DNA of 64,000 bases. Origin: Caballeronia sordidicola. GTDB taxonomy: Bacteria; Pseudomonadota; Gammaproteobacteria; Burkholderiales; Burkholderiaceae. Location: positions 124,001-188,000 of the forward strand of contig NZ_JNFG01000001.1 of assembly GCF_000729995.1 (NCBI RefSeq), given 5' to 3'. Below the pieces are notes generated by a model, which was given only the letters and a program-made list of their open reading frames with translations, searched no databases and was not told where the DNA came from. Positions 11,901 to 26,900 of this stretch are shown piece after piece (position 1 is the stretch's first letter; each line of letters begins with the position of its first letter). Both the position numbers and the translations under genes were made by a program.

Positions 11901-14900
11901 GATAGCTTGCAAACACGCGCAAAACCCGCAACCCGGGTGGGCTGGCTACCAACAGATACCAAGGAAAGACCATGAAAGAAGGCATTCACCCGAATTACCG
12001 CGAAGTGCTGTTCGTCGACATGTCGAATGACTTCAAGTTCATCACACGTTCGACCATCAACACGCGCGAAACAGGCGAGTTCGAAGGCAAGACGTACCCG
12101 CTGGCCAAGATCGAAGTGTCGTCGGAATCGCATCCGTTCTACACCGGTAACCAGAAGATTATGGACACGGCCGGCCGCGTCGAGAAGTTCAACAAGAAGT
12201 TTGCAGCATTTTCGGCAAAGAAGTAATTAGTCGGGAAAGCCGCCAAGGCTGGATTTGAAGAAAGGCAGCGAAAGCTGCCTTTTTTTCGTCTATGCACCCA
12301 GTTTCGGGGCAATTTGGAGCTAAACGGGCGAACTCACCCCGCCGAACCCAGACGCTCACAATCACCGCAATGACGCGCGCAACGCCGCCCGTCTACAATG
12401 CCGGATTCGGTAAAAATCGCACGAGCCGCGCGTGACCCGTTAAGTCACGAGATTCGCGTGCCTTGTATGACTTAAGCACGACCCAAGCGCCGCCGCCTTG
12501 CTCTATCAGCGCTCCATCAGTTTTGTTCCGTCGCCCCAAAACGCATGCGAAATGTCGTCCGCCTGACCGCCTCCGCCACCAACGCCCTGCCGCGCTGGCT
12601 GCTGCTCGCTATTTGTATCGTCTACGCGTCGTTTGGACTGTTCGGTCGCGACCCGTGGAAAAACGAGGACGCAGCGGGCTTCGGCGTGATGTGGACGATG
12701 GCCAACGGCAGCATGAAAGACTGGCTGCTGCCGAACCTGCTAGGCAAGGCGCTTACCGGTGACGGCCCGTTCATGTACTGGTTCGGCGCGGGTTTTATCC
12801 GCCTGCTAAGCCCGTGGGTCGATGCAAGCAATGCATCGCGCGTGGTAACCGGATTGTTGTTCTGTCTCGCCTGCGCGTTCGTCTGGTACACGGCGTATCT
12901 GCTCGGCCGGCGCGACGAGGCACAACCGTTCAAATACGCCTTTGGCGGCGAGCCTGAGCCGCGCGACTACGGCCGCACGCTCGCCGACGGCGCGCTGCTG
13001 ATCCTGCTCGCGTGCTTCGGCCTGGCCGAACGCGGCCACGAAACCACGCCTCAGCTCGCTCAGTTTGCCGGCACCGCCATGCTGGTCTACGGACTCGTGC
13101 GTAGTTGCGACAAGCCGATCCAGGGCGCGCTGATCTGGGGCGCGGCAATCGGCTTCGTGGGTTTGTCGAGTAGTCCGGTGCTGGTGCTCGCGCTGCTGAT
13201 CTGTACGTTGGCAATGACTGTGATCGTGCGCGAAGTGCGGCCGTTTTATCTGCTCGTGCTCGGCGTGCCCGTGGCCGTGATCCTGATCGGCGCATGGGTG
13301 TGGCCGGTACTGCACTTCTACCCGGACGACGGCGAATGGTGGCTGCGTCAATGGTGGCGTAACAGCTTCGATTCGTTTTCCGGTTCGCCGATCCAGGCGC
13401 TTTCCTACTCCCTCAAGAATCTGCCGCTCTTCACGTGGCCAGCGTGGCCGCTCGCCATCTGGACGTTTGTGAGCTGGAGCGGGCTGCGGCGCTCGCCGCA
13501 TGTGGCCGTGCCGTTATCGGTGATCGGGCCGCTGCTGGTGCTGGTGATCCTGCAGAGCCACCAGTCGAACCGACTGTTCATGCTGTTGCTGCCGCCGTTG
13601 TCCGTGCTGGCCACGTTCGCGCTGCCCACGCTCAAGCGCGGGGCGATCAACGCCATCGACTGGTTCGCGATGTTGAGTTTCACACTGCTTGCGACCTTCG
13701 TATGGCTTGTCTGGACCGCGGGCCTGTTTGGCTTCCCTGCGCCGCTCGCGCGCAATCTCGCGCGTCTCGCGCCTGGTTTCCAGCCCGAATTCAAGATCCT
13801 GTCGTTCGTGTGCGCGGTCGCCGTGACGGTGTGCTGGTTCTCGCTCGCGCGCTGGCGTCTCGCGCGCCATCCGAAGGTGTTGTGGCGCAGCGTCGTGCTG
13901 TCGAGCGCAGGCACCACGCTGATGTGGGTGCTGCTGATGACGCTGTGGCTGCCGGTGGTGAACTACAGCCGGACGTATCGCGACGTGGCTGAACAGATCG
14001 CCGATCATCTGCCGCCCGACTACACCTGCATTTCTCCGGTGCGTTTGGGCGATGCGCAGATTGCGACCTTCGCGTATTTCGGCGGCATGCATTTCGCCTT
14101 CGATGAAGACTGCGACGTGATCCTGCGCCAGGACACGCAGGATTACGGCGAACCGTCGTCGATCTCGCAGTTCGAGTGGAAGCTCGTGTGGGAAGGCCGG
14201 CGCGTGGCCGACCGCGACGAGCGGTTCCGGCTGTATGTGCGCATCGAGCGGCCGGTGCCGCCGGTCAAGCGACCGCGACCGAAGTCGCTGCATCGCGGAA
14301 GCGACTGACCATGTGGCCGGATGTCCGCAAGATCGTGGCTCTCGCGTGGCCGGTGCTGATCGGCCAGTTGGCAATCATCGCGTTCGGCGTGATCGATACG
14401 GCCATGGTCGGCCGATATTCCGCCACGGATCTCGCGGCGCTTGGCCTCGGTTCGTCGATCTACATCTCTGTCTATATTGGTTTGACGGGCATTTTGACGG
14501 CGTTGCAGCCCATTGCAGGACAATTGTTCGGTGCGCTCCGCGAAGCCGAGATTGGCGAGGAAGTCCGGCAGGCGTTATGGCTGGCGGCGGTGTTGTCGGT
14601 GATCGGCTTCGTCTGCCTGTATTTTCCCCAGCCTCTGCTGAGCATCGCCGATGCTCCCCCGGCCCTGCACGAACGCACCCTCGCCTATTTGCGCATCCTG
14701 TCGCTTGGGCTGCCCGCGAGTCTCGCATTTCGCGTCTATAGCTCGCTCACGAACGCCGTCGGCAAACCGCGCCTGGTGATGTTTCTGCAAGTCGGCGCGC
14801 TGATGCTGAAAGTTCCGCTCAACCTGTGGTTCATCTTCGGCGGTTTCGGCGTGCCGGCGCTCGGTGGTCCGGGCTGCGCCATCGCGAGCACGATGATCAA

Positions 14901-17900
14901 CTGGCTGATCGCCATCGTGGGAATAACTGTGCTTGTGCGCGTCGAGTTCTTCCGGCCGTTCGGCGTGTTTTCACGATTTTGCTGGCCGGTCTGGCATCGT
15001 CAGAAGGCACTGCTTAAACTCGGCATTCCGATGGGGTTGTCCTACCTGATCGAAGTGACGTCATACACGTTCATGGCGTTGTTCATCTCGCACTTCGGCA
15101 CGACCACGCTGGCCGGCCATCAGATCACCGGCAACATTGGCGCGGTGCTCTACATGACGCCGTTGTCCATTGGCGTGGCGTCCGCGACCCTCGTCTCGCA
15201 AGCCCTCGGCGCTCAACGTTTCGATGCCGCCCGGTCGCTCGCCCGTCACGGCATTGCGTTGTCGTGCGGTATCGCGTGCGTGTACGGCGCGGCGCTGTTT
15301 GCGCTCAGGCCGTACTTGCTCGAGGCCTACACGCCTGACAGTCAGGTGATCGCGGCGGCCATGCCGTTGCTGGCAATCGTCGTGTTTTATCACTTCTTCG
15401 ATGCCCTCCAGATCACCACGGCTTTCGTGCTGCGCGCCTACAAGGTGGCGGTGGTGCCCACGGTGATCTACGCGGTCGCGTTGTGGGGCATCGGGCTGGG
15501 CGGCGGCTACTTGCTCGGATTCGACGTCGGCGGTTACGCGCCGGCCTGGCTGCAAGGCGCACGCGGGTTCTGGGTGGCAAACTCGGTGAGTCTGGGCGTA
15601 GCGGGTGTAGGACTGTTCCTCTACTGGCGACGGATCAGCACGCGGCATATCCCGGACGATCGCGTTCGCGCGGGGGCGGAATCGGTTTAGCTTCAATCGC
15701 AACAACCGCGCACTGAATGCAATCAATTCACACGTCTTGTCATAAATTGAAAACAATTGGCAAGGATGACGTAACACTCCGGTAGAATCGCCTGCGTTTT
15801 GACCACCCTGGAACGAGTGCGATGATCCGCGACATAAAAAAACAACGCTGGCCACTGGCGGTGCTTGCCGCCCTTTCCGTGTTCGTCGTCGGCTTCCTGG
15901 GCGCCACGCATCGCGCCGACGCCGCCCGCACAATAAGCGTATCGCCACAGGGCAAGGTCACGCAGGTACGCCAGGTGGTCGTCAAGTTCGACGAAGCGAT
16001 GATCGCGTTCGGAGACCCCGCAGCCAAGGCCCCGGCTCAGGTCCATTGCAGCGGGGGGACATCGGCAGGTTCTGCGCATTGGATCGACGATAAAACCTGG
16101 GCCTTCGATTTCGCCCAAGACCTCACGCCCGGCATGCGCTGCTCGGTCGCGCTGGAAGACGGGCTCAAGTCCACCGCGGGCAACGCGCTTACCGGTCCAC
16201 GCCAGTTCCGCTTCGAAACCGGCGGCCCGTTTGTCACACAGGTCATGCCCGGCGGCGGCGAAATAGAAGAAAACCAGATCTTCGTGCTGCGCCTGAACGG
16301 CCCCGCTACGGAAGCGTCCGCGTTACAGGACATCTGGTGCGAATCGAATGGATTGGGGAACCGGATCCCCGTCAAAACCGTCGATTCCAATTCACGCGCC
16401 GCCCTTCTCAAACATTTCCGCCTCGAAAAAGACAGCGCACGCGTGCTCACGCTTGCCTGCCAGCAAACCCTGCCGTCCGCCACGAAGATGCAACTCGTGT
16501 ACGGCGCGGGCGTAGCCGGCCCGAGCGGCCTCGCGAACGACGTGGAGAAACGCTTCGACTTCGATGTCCGCGAACCCTTTACTGCGAGTTTCTCCTGCGA
16601 ACGTGAAAACGCGAAGGCGCCCTGCACGCCTTTGCGCCCGCTGCGTATCCGCTTCAGCTCGCCCGTGCCGCGTTCCGACGCCGAGAAAATCACCCTGCAC
16701 GGCCCGGGCGGCAAGACCTCGCCCCAGTTCGATCCCGATGAAAAGGACAACGACATCACCAGCGTCCAGTTCGCAGCGCCGTTACCCGAACACGCGGATT
16801 TATCGATAGAACTGCCGAACGGACTCAAGGATTCCAGCGGCCGCACGCTCTCGAATGCGGACCTCTTCCCGCTGAAGACATCGACGGCGCCCATGCCGCC
16901 GCTCGCCAAGTTTTCATCGTCGACCTTCGGGATCATCGAGCGTTTCGCCGAGCCCAACATGCCTGCCATGTTGCCCGTCACGCTGCGCCACGTGGAAGCC
17001 GACCTAAAGGTGAACGGGCTCAACGCGGGGTCATCGAGTGTGACGAAACTGCGCGTGGATGCCGACACGGACATCCGTAAATGGATGAAAACCGTCGATC
17101 GTTTCGATGGCTTTTCAATGGCCGTCTCGCAGATTAAAGAGGATATGCCGCAGGCGCTGAGCAACGGCATCAAGCCCGTCTACGCCCAGGGCAGCACGGC
17201 GAAAGATCCGCAAATCGATATCCGCTCGCTGTCGTTGCTGGCGAAACAACCCGGCGTTGAAAGCCTGAGCGTGCCGCAGGCCGATCCCAAGTCGCTGCGG
17301 CCTTTTGAAGTGGTCGGCATTCCGCTCCCGAAACCCGGTTTCTATGTAGTCGAACTGGCATCGCCGGCGCTCGGCGCATCGTTGCTCGGCAAACCGCAAG
17401 CCATGTATGTGCGTACCTCGGTGCTCGTCACCAACCTTGGTGTCCACTTCAAACAAGGCCGCGAAAACAGCATCGTCTGGGTGACCGCGCTCGATAGCGG
17501 CAAACCTGTGCCGAACGCACAAGTGCGCGTCGCCGATTGCAACGGCGATCAGGTCGCCACCGCGAAAACGGATGCGCAGGGCATCGCGACGATCAGCAAA
17601 CCGCTGGCATCGGCGCGTGCTTGCGATGAAAAGAGCATCGACGATTCCGGCTTTTTCGTCTCGGCGCGCGTCGATGATCCGAAGACTGGTCCGGACATGG
17701 CGTTCGTACGTTCCGACTGGAATCGCGGAATTGAATCGTGGCGCTTCAATGTGCCTACCGATATGAGCCGCGATCAAACCACGCGCGCGACAACCGTATT
17801 TGACCGGACGCTGCTGCGCGCAGGCGAAACGGTATCGATGAAACATTTGATGCGCGAAGAAACGCTGAGCGGTTTTGCCTTTCCCTCTCATTTGCCGTCG

Positions 17901-20900
17901 CGCGTGACGATCCGTCATGAGGGCAGCGGCCAGACCTATCATCTGCCGCTCAAATGGGCGGCCGACCGGAGCGCGGATTCCACCTTCCCGATCCCCGCCG
18001 CCGCGAAGCTCGGCGAATACAGCGTGACGCTGGATGACGGCTCGACGAACTCGGACGACGACAGCGATAACAGCAACGACGACCAGGGTTCGACGAGGCA
18101 CATGAGCATCGAGACGGGCAATTTCCGCGTGGAGGAATTCCGCCTGCCGGTGTTCAAGGGATCGATCGGCATTCGCGATCAGAAGACCGGCGCGCTGGTG
18201 GCCGCGACCACGGCGCCGCTTGCGGTGCAGATTGAATATGTATCAGGCGGACCGGCATCGAACCTGCCTGTGCAAGTGTCGGCGCTGATGAAGGACACAT
18301 CGCCGTCATTTGCTTCGCAGTTCGAATCGTTTAGCTTCGCGCCGTACAAGAAGCCCACCGATGATGGCGCCAGTGCGCCCGCAACCGAAGGCGACGACGA
18401 CAACAGCAACGCGCAGGAAGATACGTCGACGGCCAAGCTTATCGCCGATAAAACCGCGCTGACACTCGACCGCAACGGCACCGGAACCCTCACGCTGAAA
18501 TCGCTGCCGATCGTGGAAGCGCCGAAGCAGCTTGCGCTGGAAGCGACCTTCGCGGACCCGAACGGCGAGATCCAGACGCTACGCGGCAGTGCGACGCTCT
18601 GGCCCGCGGCGGTTGCCGCCGGCATCAAGGCGGGTGACTGGGTATCCGTCGGGAATGCGGTGCCGGTGCAGGCGCTTGCCGTTGACTTGCAAGGCAAGCC
18701 GCGAGCAGGGGTTGCGCTCGAAATTCGCGGCGTTGCACGGACCATGACGAGCTCGCGCAAGCGCATGGTCGGCGGTTTCTACGCGTACGACAACCATACG
18801 GAAACCAAGGACCTCGGCACGCTCTGCAGTGGCAAGAGCGACGACCACGGCCTGCTTTCCTGTGAGGCAAAACTGAAGGAACCCGGCAACGTCGACCTGA
18901 TCGTTACTGCCAAAGACGGCGATGGCCGCGTGGCGAACGCGACCACCTCGGTCTGGGTCACGCGCGAAGATCAACTCTGGTTCGGCGGCGAAAATACTGA
19001 CCGAATTGATGTGCTGCCTGAAAAAACAAGCTACGAACCCGGCGAAACCGCCCGCTTCCAGGTGCGCATGCCGTTCCGCTTCGCGACCGCGCTGGTGGCC
19101 GTGGAGCGCGAGGGGATCGTCGAAACGAAGGTCGTGCAACTCGATGGCAAGAACCCGACCGTCGAATTGAAAGTGCAGAACACGTGGGGGCCGAACGTGT
19201 ATGTCTCCGTGCTCGCGATCCGCGGACGGATTCACGAAGTGCCGTGGTATTCGTTCTTCACATGGGGGTGGAAAGCGCCGCTCGATTGGGTGCACGCGTT
19301 CTGGTATGAAGGGCGGCAGTATGAAGCGCCTACGCCACTGGTCGATTTGTCGAAGCCCGCGTTCCGTTACGGGCTCGGCGAGATCAAGGTGGCGACGGCA
19401 TCGCACAAGCTCGGCGTCACCGTCACGACGGATGCAAAGTCGTATGCCGTGCGTTCGAAGGCGCATGTGAAAGTCCGCGTGACGCTACCGGACGGCAAGC
19501 CCGCACCGGCCGGCACGCAGATCGCGCTCGCCGCCGTCGATGAAGCCCTGCTCGAACTGATGCCAAATCAAAGCTGGAACGTTCTCGACGCCATGTTGCA
19601 ACGGCGCGCATATGGCGTGGAGACATCGACGGCGCAAATGGAGATCATCGGACGCCGTCACTTCGGGCGTAAAGCCGTGCCCGCGGGCGGTGGCGGCGGA
19701 CATAGCGCGACACGCGAACTGTTCGATACGCTCCTGCTCTGGAACCCGCGCGTGACGCTCGATTCAAACGGCGAGGCCTCAGTCGATGTACCACTCAACG
19801 ACGCGCTCACGAGCTTCCGTATTGTCGCGATCGGCGCTGTGGGCGCAGGTCAATTCGGTACCGGAAGTGCATCGATACGCAGCACACAGGATCTGCAATT
19901 GATCTCCGGTCTGCCGCCGCTCGTGCGTGTAGGCGACCAGTTCCGCGCCTTGTTTACGCTGCGCAATACGACCGCACGGACGATGCAGGTTGTCGTCACG
20001 CCACATGTTCCTTCGCTCGATCTTCCCGCGCAGAACGTGACGCTGAAGCCGGATTCATCGCAGGAAATCATGTGGGACGTGAAGACGCCGGATGCTATCG
20101 GCATGGCGGCAACGGGCGCGTTGAACTGGGAAGTGAGCGCAACGGAACAAGGCGGTCCGAAAGCCACCGATGCCGTCAAACTCACGCAACGCGTGGTGGC
20201 CGCGATTCCCGTGACCGTGCAGCAAGCAACGATCACGCAGGTCGATGGCACGTTCGCGTTGCCCGTGGCGCCGCCTGAGACTGCGGTGGCATCGGCAGAT
20301 GGTCAAATTCGCGGCGGCATTGCCGTGACGTTGCAGCCGAAACTCGCCGATGGCCTGCCGGGTGTACGACGTTGGTTCGAACGTTATCCGTATAACTGCC
20401 TCGAGCAGCAAACGTCGCGCGCGCTGGGTCTCGATGACCTCACGCAATGGCAGACGGTGATCGCGCGCATGCCGTCGTATCTGGACAGCGATGGGCTCGC
20501 CAACTACTTCCCGCCTTCGGACGATTCGCGGCCCTACGGGAGCCCGGCGTTGTCGGCCTATCTGCTTGCCGTCAGCGATGAGGCATCGAAAGCCGATCCC
20601 CGCTTCGCGCTGCCCGACGACCTGCGCGACAAACTCGCGGGTGCGCTGACGAACTTCGTGGAAGGCAAGATCGAGCGGAAGTTCTGGTCGCCTCGGCAGG
20701 ACCTGGACTTCGTGAAGCTCTCGGCGATTGAAGCGTTGTCGCGCTACGGGCTGGCTGCACCGCGGATGCTCGGCTCGATCACCATCGCGCCGAATCAGTG
20801 GCCGACGTCCGCGCTGCTCGATTACTACTCGATCCTTTCGCGTGTCGATGGCATCCCACAACGCGACGATCAGCGCGCGCAAGTCGAGCAGATCCTGCGG

Positions 20901-23900
20901 GCACGTCTGACGTATTCGGGCACGCGCCTGACCTTCTCGACCGCCGCCGATGACGATCTCTACTGGCTCATGACCGGCCCGGAATCGAATGCGGCACGCA
21001 CGGCATTGATCTTCGCCGATAACCCCGCGTGGAAGGATGAAATGCCGCGCCTGGTCGGCGGTTTGCTCGCGTTGCAGACGAACGGCGCGTGGCAAACCAC
21101 GACGTCGAACCTGTGGGGCAAGCTCGCCGTGCAGCGCTTCTCGCGCGTGTTTGAAAGCACGCCGGTCAGCGGTCAAACGCACATTGCGCTGGGTGCGGTG
21201 GAAAAAGCGATAGCGTGGAATGCGCCAGCCTCGCCCGCGAATCCTCGCAACGTAACGTTGCCTTGGGCATCCGGCACGTTGAACCTGACGCAAGACGGCA
21301 CGGGCAAACCATGGGCGACTATCGAGAGCCTTGCGGCCGTCGCGTTGAAAGCGCCGTTCGCGGCGGGGTATCGGATCACGAAAACCATCACGCCGGTCGA
21401 TCCTGTGGTCAAGGGCACGCTCTCGCGGGGTGACATCGTGCGTGTGCATCTCGACATCGATGCACAAAGCGATATGACATGGGTCGTCGTCAATGATCCG
21501 ATTCCGGCCGGCGCAACGATTCTCGGCTCGGGCCTCGGGCGTGATTCCGAAGCGGCGACCGAAGGCGAAAAGAGCCCGCAAGGCGCGTGGCCGGCGTTTG
21601 TCGAGCGTGGTTTCGATGGGTATCGCGCGTATTACGACTATCTGCCGAAGGGGAAATTGCAAGTGGAATACACGGTCCGGCTGAACAATGCCGGCACGTT
21701 CGGGTTGCCGCCTACGCGCGTGGAAGCGCTCTACGCACCCTCCGTATTCGGCGCGATTCCCAACGCGACGATGGTCGTCGCGCCACTGGCTGCTGCTAAA
21801 TAACTGCTCCATGAAACGCGCTGCCCTCGCCCTTATCGGTTGCGTCGCCTTCGCCGGGTTTGCCAGCTCGGCTAATGCGCTGCCGAGCTTCGACGAAGTG
21901 CGCTCCGGCTGGCGCAGTTCCGATTGGGTGCTGCTCGCCCGCGATGGCGAACCGCTGCAGCGTACGCGTATCGATACAACCGAGCGGCGCGGCGATTGGG
22001 TCGCGTTACAGGATGTGTCGCCGGCGTTGCGCGAAGCCATTGTGGTGTCGGAAGACAAGCGCTTCTACGAGCACAGCGGCGTGGATTGGCGCGGCGCAGC
22101 GGCCGCCGCCTGGGCGAACCTGTGGAACACGCGTACGCGCGGCGCGTCGACGGTGACCATGCAGCTGACCGGTCTGATCGATGAAGATCGCCGGCCGGGT
22201 CGCCGCTCGATAAGCGAGAAAGCGACGCAGACGGTCGGCGCGTTATGGCTCGATCACGCCTGGCGCAAGGACCAGATTCTTGAGGCGTATCTCAATCTCG
22301 TGCCGTTTCGCGGTGAGATCGTGGGTTTGTCGGCGTTGTCGCAAACTCTGTTCGGCAAATTTCCATCCGGGTTGAATGAACGCGAAGCCGCGCTCACGGC
22401 CGCGCTGGTGCGGGCGCCAAACGCGAATTACGCGAAGGTATCGACGCGGACCTGCGGCATTTTGCGGGACATGAACCGGGCGCGGCTATCGGCAACCGAC
22501 CCTTGCGCGAACCTCGACAGCTACGTGCAATTGACACTCACGCGCACCGCGTCCGCTTCGCCGCGGTCTTCGGATTACGACGCGCTCGCACCGCACTTCG
22601 CGCGCCGTGTGGCCGCCGAAGTGCATCCGGCAGCGGGCGCACGCGTCCAGTCCACGCTCGACGCCTCGCTGCAGCGCTTCGCCCGCGACTCGCTCGCGCG
22701 TACCTTGCTCGAACTCAACTCGCGCGCGCATCAGCGCAACGTGCACGACGGCGCGGCGATCGTCATCGATAACCGCAGCGGCGAGATTCTCGCGTGGGTC
22801 GGCTCGGCCGGAGGGTTGTCGAACGCACCGGAAGTCGATGCTGTCGTCGCGCTGCGCCAGGCCGGCTCGACGCTCAAGCCGTTCTTGTACGCTCAGGCCA
22901 TCGACGAAAAGCGTCTCACGCCTGCCTCTCTACTCGATGACGCCCCACTCGATCTCGCCACCGGCGGCGGCCTGTATATCCCGCAAAACTACGATCACGA
23001 TTTCAAGGGCTGGGTGAGCATGCGCACGGCGCTGGGGTCGTCGCTGAATGTGCCGGCCGTGCGCACGCTGGTGATGGTCACGCCGCACCGGTTCGCGAAA
23101 ACTCTGGTGTCGCTCGGTCTGCCGCTCACGCAAGCCGGCGATTACTACGGCTTCAGCCTCGCGCTAGGTAGCGCCGACGTGACGCTGGCAACGCTTTCGA
23201 ACGCGTATCGGACGCTTGCGAACGGCGGTGTTACAGGGCCAATTTCGGATGTCCCGGCGCGCGCCCTGACGCCTCCCGGCACCCAAGTTTTCAGCCCGCA
23301 AGCGAGCTTTATCGTGACGAACATCCTCGCCGATAACAATGCTCGCACTCGTACCTTCGGCTTCGACAGCGTCCTCGCCACGCGCTTTTTCAGCGCTGTG
23401 AAGACTGGTACAAGCAAGGACATGCGCGACAACTGGGCAGTCGGCTACACGTCGCGTTATACGGTCGGCGTATGGGTCGGAAACGCGGACGGCGCACCCA
23501 TGTGGGACGTCTCCGGCGTCACGGGCGCCGCGCCCGTATGGGCCGCGCTCGTGAACTACCTGCACCGGCGCACGCCAAGCCGAGCGCCAGCCGCGCCGCC
23601 GGGCGTGGTGCGCGCGAGTATCGTTTATCAAAACGATATCGAGCCGGCGCGCGACGACTGGTTCCTGAGCGGCACGCAAATGTCGCGGATCGCGTTGTCG
23701 GCGAATGCAGAAGGCGCGGCTGTACGCAACGGCACAGCCCGAATTGCCTCGCCCACCGACGGCACCATTTTCGCGCTCGATCCCGACATTCCCGCCGCGC
23801 GTCAGCGGGTCTGGTTCGAGAGCGCGCAAAGCGCGCCCGCGGGCAGCGTGTGGCGGCTGGACGGCAAATCGGCCGGGCCTTCCGCTCAAATGGCACGAAT

Positions 23901-26900
23901 GGCGTGGCTGCCGTGGCCAGGGCACCACACGCTGGAACTGGTCGACCGCCAGGGCGTGGTGGTCGATTCGGTGAAGTTCGAAGTACGCGGCGCGTTTGCG
24001 AAAATCAAGACAAAAGGTTGATTACGATCAAAACCCGAACGATCAAACCGGAAGAATCAAATCGCCATAGCATCGATTTCGACAAACTTATATCCGGAAA
24101 ACGTTAAATCTGAACCCACCCGCCCCCATCCGCCATGAGTCTGGTGATAATCGCTAAACGGAATTGAAACCAGACAGTGGATTGGGTACAACCGGCAAAA
24201 TAATAGCCGGTGATGTTGTAAAAAATAATCCCAGCCGCACCGGACGGAGGGCGCTGCCATTATCCTGACCCGCGTTTTATCCTATGCTTGTTGGACTTCT
24301 GGCCAGGCATCCAGTAAGGCCGGCATCGATTCCACTTTTTATTTTTTAACCTGGAGCACTTGTCATGCTTAAAAAGCTGTTGATGCTATGTCTGGCCCTT
24401 GCGTTGTCCATAGGCGCCGCGTTCGCGGCCGTCGACGTGAATACGGCGGACCAAACGTCGCTTGAGGCGGTAAAGGGGCTTGGGCCGGTGAAATCGAAGG
24501 CGATCATCGATGAACGGACGAAGAACGGCCCGTTCAAGGATGCCGACGATCTCGCCAGCCGCGTGAAAGGCCTCGGCACAAAGTCCGTGACGAACCTGGA
24601 GCAGGCGGGGCTGACAGTTGGCGGTTCATCCGCACCGCCGACCGGAACGAAGGCGAGCAAGACGCCGGCCGCCGCCAATGCAGGAGCAGCGGCGCCCGCC
24701 AAATCGACGGTGAAATCGTCAACGGCCGCGACCGCCGCGACCTCACCCGCCGCGACCACGGCTACGACGCCCGCGGTGACGCCGGCAGCAACGGCAGACC
24801 CTGCGTCCACCACCAAGGGCAAGAAGGGTAAAAAAGCCAAGGCCGACGCGGCAGCGAGCGCGAGCACGCCGACTGCAGCAACGACCGCCGACGCGGCGTC
24901 GGGTGCGAGCGGCGCGAAGGCGTCGAAGAAGTCCAAGAAAAAGAAAGCCGCGAGCGACGCGGCAGCAACCTGAGGACGGCGACGCACTTCGGCGCTGAAT
25001 CCCGAGCGTGGAACGGCTGTGTGGATCGGCCATCGGCACGTAGCTCGAATTCAAGCAGCCCAGATCGCCTTGCAGCATCGAAACAATTTGGCCGCTCCTT
25101 AACGGACGGCATGTTTTCCGTCCGGCAGAAGCAAACCAGCATCACGCCGGACGGCATCTAACCAGCATCGTTTCAAGTGAGACAGCCATGAGCCTATTCG
25201 ATACCCTCGCCTCCTCCTTCGGCAATTCGTCTGAGGGCGGCGCCTCGCAGTCCGGACTGATCGCCATTGCGACGGAGTTCGTCAATAACCAGCCAGGCGG
25301 CCTGAACGGCTTGATTCAACGTTTCCATGAAAACGGCGCGGGCGACATCGTGTCGTCGTGGGTCGGCAACGGCGAAAACAAGCCCATCAGCTCGGACACC
25401 GTGAACAACGTGCTCGGTTCGGACGCGGTCGGCCAGTTGGCGCAGAAAGCCGGCCTGTCCGGCGACCAGGTGTCCGGCATATTGGCTGCGGTGTTGCCGC
25501 ACCTCGTGAACCACGCGACGCCGGACGGCCAGGTGCCGGCGGACGGCAAGCTGGACGTAGGCAGTTTGCTGGGATCGCTCGGTGGGCTTGGCGGTCTGGC
25601 AGGCTTGTTCGGCAAGAGCGAAGAACCGAAGGCGTAAGCGTTCCCGACTTAGTCCTCTGTAATAGCAAAAAGGGGCAACGGATCACTCCGTTGCCCCTTT
25701 TTGTTGTGACGAACGACGCCCGACCTACGTCGCCGGGCACCTTCCCCACCCGCCTTAATGCACGACGCGATCGAACACCAGCTCGCCGTCCCGCATATCC
25801 ACGGGGATCACGTCCTTCGGTCCGAACTTGCCGGCCAGGATCAGCTTCGCGACCGGGTTCTCGATCTGCTGCTGGATCGCGCGTTTCAACGGCCGTGCGC
25901 CAAACACCGGGTCGTAACCCACCTTGCCGATGTGTTCCAGCGCGGCATCCGACACGTCGAGTTGCATCTCCAGCTTCGCGAGCCGCTCATGCAAGCGCTG
26001 CAACTGGATCTTCGCGATCATCTGGATGTTCTCGCGGTCGAGCGAATGGAACACCACGACGTCATCGATACGATTCAGGAATTCCGGCCGGAAGTGCAGC
26101 TTGACCTCTTCCCAGACCGCTTCCTTAACCGCTTCGTGCGGCTCGCCGACCATCGCCTGAATCACGTGCGACCCGAGATTCGACGTCATCACAATGACAG
26201 TGTTCTTGAAGTCCACGGTGCGCCCTTGCCCATCGGTCATGCGGCCATCGTCGAGCACTTGCAGCAGCACGTTGAACACGTCCGGATGCGCCTTCTCGAT
26301 TTCATCGAGCAGGATCACGCTGTAGGGCTTGCGACGCACCAGTTCGGTCAGGTAACCGCCTTCCTCATAACCGACATAACCCGGCGGCGCACCAATCAAC
26401 CTCGCGACGCTGTGCTTCTCCATGAACTCGCTCATATCGATACGGATCATGTGATCCTGCGAATCGAACAGGAACGCGGCGAGCGCCTTGCACAACTCGG
26501 TCTTGCCCACACCCGTCGGCCCAAGGAACAAGAACGAACCATACGGACGATTCGGGTCCGACAACCCCGCGCGTGACCGGCGGATCGCATCGGCCACCGC
26601 GCCGATCGCTTCATCCTGACCCACCACGCGGTCATGCAGCTTGCCTTCGATCTGCAACAGCTTCTCGCGCTCGCCTTGCATCATCCGCGACACGGGAATG
26701 CCGGTGGAACGCGACACCACTTCCGCGATTTCCTCGGCGCCCACTTGCGTGCGCAACAGACGCGGTCGCGTGGGATTGGTCTGCTCCGCGGTCTCGGACT
26801 GCGTCACCTGCTTCAGTTGCGCTTCAAGCCCGGGCAGCTTGCCGTACTGCAATTCGGCAACCTTCTCCAACTTGCCTTCGCGCTGCAACCGCACGATATC